Below, in pieces: positions 1 to 9,000 of a stretch of DNA of 30,588 bases. Numbering within the stretch: position 1 is the stretch's first letter; each line of letters begins with the position of its first letter. Below the pieces are notes generated by a model that worked only from the letters and a program-made list of their open reading frames with translations, ran no database searches and was not told where the DNA came from. A program made the translations under genes and the position numbers. Location of the stretch: the NCBI GenBank assembly GCA_049653745.1, contig JBASGW010000016.1:1-30588 (forward strand). Direction: 5' to 3'. This stretch comes from CANDYO01 sp049653745. GTDB lineage: Bacteria; Pseudomonadota; Alphaproteobacteria; Rickettsiales; CANDYO01.

Positions 1-864
1 GACTTAAGTAAAGCTTATATTGCTATTAGTCATGGTGAAAATTTTTGGTCAACAGGTATTTGGTCAACATCTAGATTGATAACTGAGAACTACCCTAATG
101 TAAAATTTTATTTAGTTAAAGAAGATATATTAAAAAAAGGTGGAGAATCTTTCTTAAAACAATTTGATGGCGTTATTAATCCTGGAGCTGAAGATTCCTA
201 TCCTAACTCAGATGAATTCAAGAAAGAAGATTGTCCATTTAATATGGATATTGAAAATCATTACCAAAATATTCTTGATCTATCATATAAATATAACATT
301 CCTTATCTTGGTATATGTGCAGGAGCACAGCATTTTTCAATGTATCATGGCGGCACATTAAGTCCATTAGTGGGTTACAGCAGTGGACAACATCAAATTA
401 GTTATATTGAAGGAACTTTAGCATATTTTATGGCCTCCACCAAAGAACAACAAAAAAATGCATTTAACAATTGTGAGTTTGCTAAAATAAGCTTTAAAAG
501 CGACACCGCTCATCACTATGCTGCAGTAGCTACTAAATTAGGTAATAAAATACAATTAGGCGCAGTGTCAGAAGGTGGAGTTGCTATGTCATATGCTCAT
601 GAAAATGGCATAAGATATGCAACTCAGTTTCATCCAGAACATTTTTATTACAATAAAGATAATGAACATAATGCTAATCAAAAGGCTTGGATAAATAATT
701 TTGTTGAAATCGCCATAATGCACCATAACCATAGAACTAATAGTAAAATTCACCCAACTAAATATTTTGAAGATATAAAATTAAGGTTACAAGAATGCAT
801 TATCAATCCAACATGCTTAACAGAAAATAGCTTAGATCTATACAAAGAATTATTCTTAATCTAA
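1..864 (+). CDS. Glutamine amidotransferase class I / peptidase C26-like protein, 5' partial
   Basis: The frame is open from base 1, adding about 25 residues before the TTG at 76, so the true start lies outside the window and the TTG should not be used. Residues below are counted from that TTG. A nucleophile elbow (YLGICAGAQ) places the cysteine at C81, and TQFHPEHF gives the catalytic His-x-Glu pair at H186 and E188. This Cys-His-Glu layout is that of class-I glutamine amidotransferase folds, including gamma-glutamyl hydrolases of the C26 family. An upstream segment (GVINPGAEDSYP) corresponds to the GxxxPGGxD region of that family. The protein is probably a cytosolic gamma-glutamyl amide or peptide hydrolase; the substrate cannot be told. 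No synthetase or acceptor domain is fused to it. The family call is good, the precise reaction unknown. Confidence 0.8.
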   Translation, partial: DLSKAYIAISHGENFWSTGIWSTSRLITENYPNVKFYLVKEDILKKGGESFLKQFDGVINPGAEDSYPNSDEFKKEDCPFNMDIENHYQNILDLSYKYNIPYLGICAGAQHFSMYHGGTLSPLVGYSSGQHQISYIEGTLAYFMASTKEQQKNAFNNCEFAKISFKSDTAHHYAAVATKLGNKIQLGAVSEGGVAMSYAHENGIRYATQFHPEHFYYNKDNEHNANQKAWINNFVEIAIMHHNHRTNSKIHPTKYFEDIKLRLQECIINPTCLTENSLDLYKELFLI

Positions 865-1056
865 GATAAATTCATTTATTTTTTCGGCATATTTTTAATA
901 ACTTTATTAAAGCATAATTGCATACAAAATCTTATGTATAAACAATTTTAGAACAAATAAATTAAAGCTTTTCTAAAGCGGAAGTAACTATAACAACAAT
1001 CATTATCAATCTTTTTTAAATGAGCACTAACTACATCATTCAATAAAAATTACGCG

Positions 1057-1084
1057 TTGACTCTTAAATTAAAAAATTTATAAT
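1057..1084 (+). promoter_or_regulatory. Sigma-70-type promoter for the 128-aa protein
   Basis: TTGACT (1057-1062), a 16-nt spacer and a perfect TATAAT (1079-1084). Transcription would start near 1091, about 50 nt before the ATG at 1142. It is among the closest matches to consensus in the window. Confidence 0.6.
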
Positions 1085-1141
1085 CTATTTATATAGTAAT
1101 TTATTATATTTAATATTTAATAACCAGAATAGGAAATTTTT

Positions 1142-1528
1142 ATGACTGATATATATAAATTCGGACCAGAAGCAGCTTCAAAATGCAGATCAGAACCTGA
1201 ATATAAAGAAGCAATAAATAAATTTTTACAAGCATATTGCCCTAAGCAAAAAACACTGGATGGTTCAAATGACTTATATGTAAGCATTGCTGATGCAATC
1301 CAAAAAAAATTGAATGAAGATTCTGCAACTAAATTATATAATTGCAATCCTTTCGTTCATCAAGTTTATGCAATTAATGATGAATGTCCAGATGGATACA
1401 CACAAATAGCATCAAACACATTAGCTGACAATAATCTTGTAAACACTTGTATGGGCATCATAAGTGATGCAACAACAGGAGAGAGCCTCAATGACTCTAA
1501 TTGCTTTGCTGAATATTATATAAAATAA
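1142..1528 (+). CDS. Hypothetical six-cysteine protein, 128 aa
   Basis: I do not recognise a family. The frame has its own promoter (1057-1084), an AGGA ribosome-binding site about 7 nt before the ATG and a terminator-like hairpin after the stop, so it appears to be a monocistronic gene. The protein is small, without an obvious signal peptide or membrane segment. It has six cysteines (C15, C33, C68, C82, C103, C121) spread over its length, an even number that would suit disulfides or metal binding. The first half is probably alpha-helical; the second half is richer in Asn, Thr, Ser and Gly. The lack of a Sec signal fits a cytosolic protein or one exported by another route, for example type IV secretion; that is speculation. 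A reading frame on the opposite strand across its first half has no start context and is taken as a shadow. Confidence 0.65.
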   Translation: MTDIYKFGPEAASKCRSEPEYKEAINKFLQAYCPKQKTLDGSNDLYVSIADAIQKKLNEDSATKLYNCNPFVHQVYAINDECPDGYTQIASNTLADNNLVNTCMGIISDATTGESLNDSNCFAEYYIK

Positions 1529-1547
1529 GCTAATAATATTACTTTAT

Positions 1548-1580
1548 TGTTATTCTCAATTTAAAATATTGAGAATAACA
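1548..1580 (+). terminator. Perfect 13-bp hairpin after the 128-aa gene
   Basis: Arms 1548-1560 and 1568-1580 are perfectly complementary around a 7-nt AT loop, 19 nt after the stop codon. There is no clean T-tract, so termination may be weak or the hairpin may stabilise the transcript. The rest of the gap, 1581-1819, holds no gene or repeat that I can support. Confidence 0.5.
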
Positions 1581-1819
1581 GCTTAATCTAACAAAATAAT
1601 AGTCAACTTTTTATGTTTTTCATAAAGACATAGATCTTTCTCAATTTCATTATCATACAGCCTGCTACTTGTTAAATGCTCTATCTACTTATTTTGAATT
1701 TTGTATATCTTGCATTTTTTAAAACTCTATCATTGCTTTATCCTTCTTAAAAACTAATATTAATTGCTAAATCCCCTAGCTCATCACTTCAGTTGTTTTC
1801 ACACTAATAATCATAATCA

Positions 1820-1847
1820 TTGACAAACTGGAGCTTTTCTTTATTCT
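1820..1847 (+). promoter_or_regulatory. Probable promoter of the permease-hisS-prfA operon
   Basis: A perfect -35 TTGACA (1820-1825), a 16-nt spacer and TATTCT (1842-1847, 4 of 6). The start would lie near 1854, about 33 nt before the permease ATG. Confidence 0.45.
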
Positions 1848-1886
1848 GTTTATACTTAAAAAATTGTAGCATTTTACAGGGTCATA

Positions 1887-3299
1887 ATGAATATTTTTAA
1901 AGCAAAAACAATTACTGAAGTTTTAGACAGCGCTAATAAAAATAAAGGACTAGAAAAAACTTTAGGCTTGGGTCATTTATTTTTATTAGGTCTTGGAGCA
2001 ATTATTGGCACAGGAATTTTTGGGATGACTGGAATTGCAGCAGCAAATATGTCTGGCCCTGCAGTTGTTATGTCTTATGCTATTGCTGGAATGACCGCTA
2101 TATTTATAGCTTTAACTTATACTGAAATAGCAGCAATGATTCCCACCTCTGGAGGAGCATATTCTTACACTTTTGTTGCTTTTGGAGAAATTATAGCCTG
2201 GATAGTATCTTGGATGCTAATCCTATATTTTATAACATCTTCTTCAACAGTTGCATCGGCTTGGTCTGGCTATATGGTAAGCATGCTCAATGAAGGTGGA
2301 GTAAACATACCTTTTGAACTCACTAAAAACCCTGCAGAAGGTGGATTAATTAATTTGCCAGCCTTTCTTATCTCATTAGTGGTAACTCTAATATTAATAA
2401 GAGGAACTAAAGAAAGTGCTATAATTAACGGCGCTCTAGTAATAATCAAAATTACTGCAATCACTTTGTTTATCGTTGTGGCAGTACCTCATTTTGATGT
2501 GAAGCACTGGTTTGAACATGGCCATACTTTTGAAAATGCATTTTTAAGCAGCCCTTTCATGCCATTTGGTATTTCTGGAGTTGTCTCTGGTGCGGCTTTT
2601 GTATTTTTTGCTTATAATGGTTTTGATTCTATCGCTTCAGCTGCAGAAGAAGCAAAAAACCCTAAAAGAGATTTAACCTTAGCAATTTTAGGATCTTTAG
2701 CTGTATGTATAATTTTATACATGATTGTTGCAGCTTTATTAGTTGGAATAATTCCTTTTCATAAGATCAATGTTGATAGCCCTATCCCTGGTGCTTTAAG
2801 TTATAATGGTCATAATATCGTTTCATCAATTATTGCAGGTGGCGTAGTTCTAGGTATGATATCAGTTATGATAGCGCAGCTATTTGCTTTATCTAGAATT
2901 ATCTTAGTTGTTGCAAGAGATGGATTACTTCCTCCAGTTTTAACTAAAATACATAAAAAATACCATACTCCATATTTTTCAATTTCTAGCTTAGGAGTTA
3001 TAGTAGCTATTATAGCTGGATTTGTTCCATTAGAAGTGATTGGAACTTTATCAAGTGTTGGAGCTTTATTTTCTTTCATGATTGTTTGCCTGTCAATGAT
3101 GGTGCTTAGAAGGAAATATCCAGATGTTAAGAGGCCTTTTAAATGCCCAGTTCCATACCTAATTGGTAGCTTTGGTGTTTTATTATGCCTAACTTTATTA
3201 TTTGCAACTATGAAAACAGTTGGACTATACACTTTAATTTGGCTAATAAGTGGAATAGTAATTTATTTTGTCTATTATAAAATAAGAGTAAAACAATAA
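1887..3299 (+). CDS. APC-family amino acid permease
   Basis: At 470 aa, with about a dozen strongly hydrophobic segments, it has the length and profile of an amino acid-polyamine-organocation (APC) transporter of the YfnA/cationic amino-acid type. The signature GLGAIIGTGIFGMTG (35-49) is the broken first helix, which carries the substrate-binding glycine loop. A further conserved stretch (AAEEAKNPKRDL, around 250) is the usual loop motif between helices 6 and 7. It would sit in the inner membrane and import amino acids by proton symport or exchange. Substrate is not predictable, but amino-acid uptake suits an intracellular bacterium with reduced biosynthesis. The gene leads an operon: hisS starts 6 nt after its stop. 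Confidence 0.9.
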   Translation: MNIFKAKTITEVLDSANKNKGLEKTLGLGHLFLLGLGAIIGTGIFGMTGIAAANMSGPAVVMSYAIAGMTAIFIALTYTEIAAMIPTSGGAYSYTFVAFGEIIAWIVSWMLILYFITSSSTVASAWSGYMVSMLNEGGVNIPFELTKNPAEGGLINLPAFLISLVVTLILIRGTKESAIINGALVIIKITAITLFIVVAVPHFDVKHWFEHGHTFENAFLSSPFMPFGISGVVSGAAFVFFAYNGFDSIASAAEEAKNPKRDLTLAILGSLAVCIILYMIVAALLVGIIPFHKINVDSPIPGALSYNGHNIVSSIIAGGVVLGMISVMIAQLFALSRIILVVARDGLLPPVLTKIHKKYHTPYFSISSLGVIVAIIAGFVPLEVIGTLSSVGALFSFMIVCLSMMVLRRKYPDVKRPFKCPVPYLIGSFGVLLCLTLLFATMKTVGLYTLIWLISGIVIYFVYYKIRVKQ

Positions 3300-3305
3300 A
3301 TTATT

Positions 3306-4547
3306 ATGGAAAAACTACAACCAGTTAGAGGAACTAAAGATCTTTTTGCTGAAGATTATATTCGTCATGAATATATTATATCTATGGCAAAAAAAATTGC
3401 TGATCTTTATGGATATCAAGGCATATCACTTCCTATTTTTGAATTCTCAAATGTTTTTAAACGTAGTTTAGGCGAATCCTCTGATGTGGTTGGCAAAGAA
3501 ATGTATAGTTTCTTTGATAAAGGCAATGAAGAAATAACCCTAAGACCAGAATTCACTGCAAGCATCTGCAGAGCATATATCTCTCATGGAATGAAACAAT
3601 TATTGCCGTTAAAGCTTTTCACTTGCGGTCCTTTATTTAGATATGAACGCCCACAAAAGGGCAGACAAAGACAATTTCACCAAGTTGATTATGAATATTT
3701 AGGCTTAGGAAGCCCTGCAATAGATGCTGAAATGATTGCTATGGCTGCAGCTTTTCTAGAAAAACTTAATATATTGCAACATACTAGCTTAGAGTTAAAT
3801 TCCTTAGGCTGCTCTCAAACTCGTATAAATTATCAAAAAGCTTTAGTTGAATATTTAAAAGATTTTGAAAATGATTTATCTGAAGATAGTAAAATTAGAT
3901 TATATAAAAACCCTTTACGGGTTCTAGATTCTAAAGATGAAACTGATAAGAAAATAGTAGTAAATAGCCCTAAAATTAAGGATTACTTTACCAATGAAGC
4001 TGCAGATTTTTTTAATCAATTGCAAGAATATCTTAAGCTGATGGGAATTAATTTTAATATAAATTCCAATATGGTGCGCGGTCTTGATTATTATAACCAC
4101 ACCGCTTTTGAATTTATTACTACCGAATTAGGAGCCCAAGGAACTGTTCTTGGTGGTGGACGCTATAATGGCTTAATTAAACTATTAGGTGGCGATGAGA
4201 CTGAAGGAATAGGCTTTGCTGCAGGCGTTGAAAGATTATCATTGCTTTGTCAATTACCAGCTCAGCAATTACGCTCAATTGCAATAATTCCTCTCTCTAG
4301 CACCCAACAGAAATTTGCTATCACTTTAGCTAATGATTTACGTAAAAGCGATATAGCAATTCATTTAGATTTGGATACTAAATTTGATAAAGCTCTAAAA
4401 AATGCAATAAAAACTAATTGTAAATTAGCTATATTTATTGGCGAAGAAGAGCTAAAATCTAACCTAGTTAAATTAAAAAATTTAGACACCAGAGTTGAAG
4501 AACAAATTAGAATTGATCACTTATTAGAAAGAGTTAAAAAAATATGA
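3306..4547 (+). CDS. hisS: Histidyl-tRNA synthetase
   Basis: It charges tRNA-His with histidine in the cytosol. The 413-aa length is usual for bacterial HisRS. Visible class II features are an N-terminal PVRGTKDLF block (6-14), motif 2 FRYERPQKGRQRQFHQ (111-126), the histidine-specific HisA box RGLDYYNHTAFE (258-269), GGGRYNGL (283-290) and motif 3 in GIGFAAGVERL (301-311). The anticodon-binding domain follows from about 322. The HisA box separates it from the paralogue HisZ. The gene begins 6 nt after the permease and its stop overlaps the prfA start (ATGA at 4544-4547), so the three are probably cotranscribed and prfA may be translationally coupled. No strong Shine-Dalgarno sequence precedes the ATG. 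Confidence 0.97.
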   Translation: MEKLQPVRGTKDLFAEDYIRHEYIISMAKKIADLYGYQGISLPIFEFSNVFKRSLGESSDVVGKEMYSFFDKGNEEITLRPEFTASICRAYISHGMKQLLPLKLFTCGPLFRYERPQKGRQRQFHQVDYEYLGLGSPAIDAEMIAMAAAFLEKLNILQHTSLELNSLGCSQTRINYQKALVEYLKDFENDLSEDSKIRLYKNPLRVLDSKDETDKKIVVNSPKIKDYFTNEAADFFNQLQEYLKLMGINFNINSNMVRGLDYYNHTAFEFITTELGAQGTVLGGGRYNGLIKLLGGDETEGIGFAAGVERLSLLCQLPAQQLRSIAIIPLSSTQQKFAITLANDLRKSDIAIHLDLDTKFDKALKNAIKTNCKLAIFIGEEELKSNLVKLKNLDTRVEEQIRIDHLLERVKKI

Positions 4548-5611
4548 GTTTCACTGAAAATTTAACTAAAATAACTCAAAAATACCAAGATCTTTCAGAA
4601 AAGCTAAATAATGTTGAGTCTTTGGGCAGAGAAGAATTTATTAAGTTATCTAAAGAATATGCCGATTTAGGACCAATTATTGAAAAGATTAATACTTACT
4701 TAAATGCTGCACAATCTATTAAAGACCTAGAGATATTACTCAATGATCCAGAAATGAAAGACTTAGCTGAAATGGAGCTTGAAGAAGTTAAAAACAGCCT
4801 CCCTATTTTAGAAAAAGATGTAAAATTGGCCCTATTACCAAAAGATAAAGACGATGATAAAAATGCTATTATTGAAATTAGAGCTGGTACCGGCGGAGAT
4901 GAAGCAGCTTTATTTGGTGGAGTGCTTTTTAGAATGTATCAAAGATATTGCGAACGTCATAAATGGAAGTTCGAAATAATGTCTTATTATGACACTGGTA
5001 TTGGGGGAGTAAAAGAGGCTTCTGCTTTAGTAACCGGCAAAGGCGTATTTGCTAAACTTAAATATGAATCTGGGGTGCATCGCGTTCAAAGAGTTCCAGA
5101 AACTGAGTCAAGCGGAAGAATTCACACCTCAGCTGCAACTGTTGCAGTGCTACCTGAAGCTGAAGAAGTGGATATTGAAATAGAAGAAAAAGACTTAAGA
5201 ATAGATGTTTATCGTTCATCTGGACCTGGTGGACAAAGTGTTAATACCACTGATAGTGCCGTACGCATTGTTCATATACCAACTGGTATTATTGTTACCC
5301 AACAAGATGAAAAATCTCAGCATAAAAACCGTGCTAAAGCATTAAAAATATTACGTTCTCGCCTTTATGAAGAAGAAAGACGCAGAATTGATAATGAACG
5401 CGCCGCAGACCGCAAAGAACAAGTTGGTAGTGGAGATAGATCTGAACGCATTCGCACCTATAATTACCCTCAAGGAAGAGTAACCGACCATCGCATTAAT
5501 TTAACCTTATATAAAATTAATGAAATAGCTGATGGTGGTGATTTAGATGAATTAATCTCAGCATTATCTTCAGAGGATGAAGCTAGAAAATTATCACAAA
5601 GCTCAATGTAA
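4544..5611 (+). CDS. prfA: Peptide chain release factor 1
   Basis: RF1 recognises UAA and UAG at the ribosomal A site and triggers peptide release. The 355-aa length is normal. The catalytic GGQ loop is at 229-231 (SGPGGQSVNTTDSAVRI); its glutamine is the usual PrmC methylation target. The stop-codon-reading PxT tripeptide is P185-E186-T187, in the region where RF2 has SPF, which supports RF1. GTGGDEAALF (115-124) and the C-terminal NYPQGRVTDHRINLTLYK block are also typical. It overlaps hisS by 4 nt. prmC, a frequent neighbour of prfA elsewhere, is absent: a 420-bp non-coding gap and then a gene on the opposite strand follow. Confidence 0.97.
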   Translation: MSFTENLTKITQKYQDLSEKLNNVESLGREEFIKLSKEYADLGPIIEKINTYLNAAQSIKDLEILLNDPEMKDLAEMELEEVKNSLPILEKDVKLALLPKDKDDDKNAIIEIRAGTGGDEAALFGGVLFRMYQRYCERHKWKFEIMSYYDTGIGGVKEASALVTGKGVFAKLKYESGVHRVQRVPETESSGRIHTSAATVAVLPEAEEVDIEIEEKDLRIDVYRSSGPGGQSVNTTDSAVRIVHIPTGIIVTQQDEKSQHKNRAKALKILRSRLYEEERRRIDNERAADRKEQVGSGDRSERIRTYNYPQGRVTDHRINLTLYKINEIADGGDLDELISALSSEDEARKLSQSSM

Positions 5612-5960
5612 TTAGAAATATATAAGCTAAAAGAGTTTTTTACACTTAACCTTTAGTTACAGCTTTTAGTTACATCTAAAATATATTCAACAACTTAATT
5701 GTAACCTCTTTTTTAAAGAGATTAGAGAGGTTGTATATATATATTCTTCTATGTCACTTCTCTTTCGTGAGATTTAGGTGTTACAAAATCTTCAACTTAA
5801 TAAATAAAGAAGAAGGAATATTCTTTAACCTCTAATATCATTTCTTAAATTAAATAACAATGAGCGAGATACTAAATATGTAAACTGACCTAAGCCCCCT
5901 CAGAGCTTTTACATAAAGCTTCATTACTTACCTATATTTAACTTAGCAATTACATAAATT
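5612..5960. other. Non-coding gap after prfA
   Basis: No gene is supported here. The stretch holds a 10-bp direct repeat (TTTAGTTACA at 5652-5661 and 5665-5674) and two small inverted repeats: AACCTCT/AGAGGTT at 5703-5709 and 5726-5732, and AGCTTT/AAAGCT at 5904-5909 and 5915-5920. None is a convincing intrinsic terminator for prfA. Confidence 0.4.
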
Positions 5961-6009
5961 CTTAAGGAAAGGATATCTTTAAAATTATACTTCTATCCAC
6001 TTCCTTGAG
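5961..6009. terminator. Imperfect hairpin between convergent prfA and ankyrin genes
   Basis: Arms 5961-5975 and 5994-6009 pair over about 14 bp with one mismatch and one bulge around an 18-nt loop. It sits 22 nt beyond the end of the ankyrin gene, a plausible transcription end for that gene and possibly for prfA from the other side. Confidence 0.4.
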
Positions 6010-6031
6010 ATATTTATTTTAACTGAAAGTC

Positions 6032-9000
6032 TTATTCGCTATAAAATATATTATATAACTCCGTCATACCAACTCCTGCTAGATCAACTATTTCAACGCC
6101 AGAACCAACTATTAGGCCAGTTAAAAAGCTATTTTGACCCAACATTTCATCAATATTAAAACCTAACATTGATAAGGTGGGTGGAATTACAAAGAAAGTC
6201 ATTTCCTTTAGATATTCTTTTGAAAACATCTCAGAAGTTTTATCTACTTGGAAAATAACTATATTATAAATTAAGTCAGAGGAGACTTTGTATAATATCA
6301 TTTTATTTGCTAAACCATATGGCTTATCAGGCAGAATGTCAGCAAAACTAACTCCAGCAAAGATTAAAGATTTTACAACATAAGAAGCGCTTTCAGACAC
6401 AGACTTTGAAAAATAATCAAATAAATTTTTATCATTTTGTTCATCTTTTATATTATCTTTAAGGTAATTTAATGCAGGAGAAAGTAATAATTTTCCACAT
6501 AATGTTCCTTTTATAAACTGAAATTTTTGAATTTTAGCTTCACTACCTGATCCTTCAGAAGTTCTTTCGCCATTTCCCTTAGGCTCTTCAACTGGAAATG
6601 TTATAAGAAGAGGCGCTGCTACTTGTTTCTGAGTAAAATCACTTCCTATCATTAGATTATTCACTGCCATTATTGTTTTAGGAATAGAAATGCTTACAGA
6701 TAATTCTATTTGCGAATCTGTATCTATTGCAGATTCAGTGCTTGGCAATAAAATTTCTTCTGTTTTTATATTTTCTCCTAAATTTGGTTCAATTACTTTA
6801 GGAAGAGAAGTACTTACAGATACCTCTATTTGCGAATCTGTATCTATTTCAGGTTTAGTGTTTGACAATAAAATTTCTTCTGTTTTTATATTGTCTTCTA
6901 AATTTGGTTCAATTAGTTGTTGCATGGGGAGATTTTTACATCTAATTTTCATATATATGTTTTGATTCCCTAGAGTCCCAGAATATTCCACTAAACCATC
7001 ACTTGGAAGAGAGACAATAGAAAATAACTTTTCAATAAATTCTTTAGAGCCAAGGGTTGGTTTAATTACAATATAATTTAAACCTCCACTAATGAAAAAG
7101 TCTGCATAATTACTTAATAGTAATTTAACCACACCAAAATCATTGCTTGATAAAGATATTTCTAAAGCCTGTTTAATTTTATCTATATCATGCTTAAAAC
7201 CATAATCATAGAAAGCTTTTATTACTTTATGGTTAGCATTCTCAACTGAAAGCATGAAAGCGCTATTTTCGTAGATATTCTTGGTTTCTAGGTTTATCTC
7301 CTCATTTATATTATTAATTATTGCAGCTGTTATTTCAGCATAACCAAGTTCTACTGCTAATTTTAAAGAAACTTGACCTTCTATTTCCGCATATGGATTA
7401 GCTCCATTAGCTAAGAGCATTTCAATCATTCTAATATCTGCTTTATTTTTTATACAAAAAAGTAATGCTTTATCTTTAATATACTGAATCAAAAGGGATC
7501 CTGAATGAAAATCTAATATATACTGAACCATATTAACATGGTGATTTTTAACAGCTATATCCAAATATGGTAGATAATCCTTAGTTAATACTTTTAAAAC
7601 ATCAAGATAACCAAATTTTGCTGCCAAAGAAGCTGGAGTTTCAAAATTTTTGTTCATTACATCTTTTGCAGGATTTAAATTTATGATAGTCTCTATAATA
7701 TCTAAATTTCCTGAAATAATTGCTAAAAGTAACGCGTTATTTCCGTTAATATCTGCAGCCTCTAAATTAGCATTACGGGCTAGCAAAAACTTAATAACTG
7801 TTGCCTTATCTTTTTTTATAGCGATTAAAAGAGGAGTTTCAAACTTTGAATTGGCTTTTTCAATATCTGCCCCTAAACCCATTAAGTAAGCTATAACTTC
7901 AACTTCTCCATCTCTTGCGGCCATCATTAAAGCATTATCAGCATTACTATCTGAGTGATTTATATCAACACCTGCTGCAATTATATTTTCAACTGCCTTA
8001 GTTTTATGTTCTAAATCATGTAATGCTAATTGAAAAATTATTTGGTCAATAAAATTATTATATTTTGGGTTTTTAATAAGTGCCCCAAGACCTTTTCCTT
8101 TTATAGCTGGAGCTTTCCATAACAAAAATATCATTGGAGACATAAAGACTTTTTCATTTATTAAGTAATTATTTTTTTTAACCCATTCTTGAGGACTTTC
8201 ACCATGCGGAATTCTAAACAACCATTCGCCATTCTTAAACCCTTCATCTAATTCATCAATTTTGCTGATAAAGTCTAAATATTCGTAAAATTGTTTAAAC
8301 ACTTCTAGCTGCTTTATATATTTATTTAGATACCATTTTTCAGCTTCGCGGTATTGCAACATCCTAAGATAAGTCTCTTCTTTAGGAGATAGATATTCTT
8401 TAATAGGGTTTATCCAATTATTATTAGTATTTAAAAAAGATTTATATAACTTACTATAAAGACCACCTTCTCTATTTATTGCTTTTATTGATGATTTAAG
8501 TAACTTCTGTCTATCATTTATAGTGTCTACTCTATGAGTGAGTGATTCTAAACCTTCTTTATAATGAATCTGTAATTCACTTATCATTTCTTCTAGCTGA
8601 GTAATACTCAAATCCTTCATTCTTGGGTCAATATTAATAAATTTTTCTTTACTTTCTTTGTTTAAATCTTCAGCTTCCTTAAGAGACTTAAGTTCTGATA
8701 ATAGTTCATTTACTTTTGATCTTAAGTGTTCTTTTTTATCTTTAAGAGCAGGAATTAAATCTATCTTTCTTAATTCTTCTATGAAATATCGTGCTTTATA
8801 CCATATAGCACTTGGATGACTCACTGAGGTTTTTCCTGTGAAAGATAACTTCTCAGGTGCTGGATAATGTTCGCGTGATGAATAAGTTAAATCTCTATAA
8901 CTGTCTTTATATTCCACGTTATGTTTTCTTAATTTTTCAAAGCGAGAGTTTAATAATGTTTCTATTTCAACTGGTGAAATTTTAATAATTTCATTAACCG

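Noticed and set aside
76..81. TTG at 76 as the start of the first gene
   Set aside because: The frame continues open to base 1 with protein-like sequence (AISHGENFWSTGIWS), so the gene is cut by the window edge.
1117..1347. Minus-strand frame over the 128-aa gene
   Set aside because: It overlaps a gene with its own promoter, ribosome-binding site and terminator, and has no comparable start signals.
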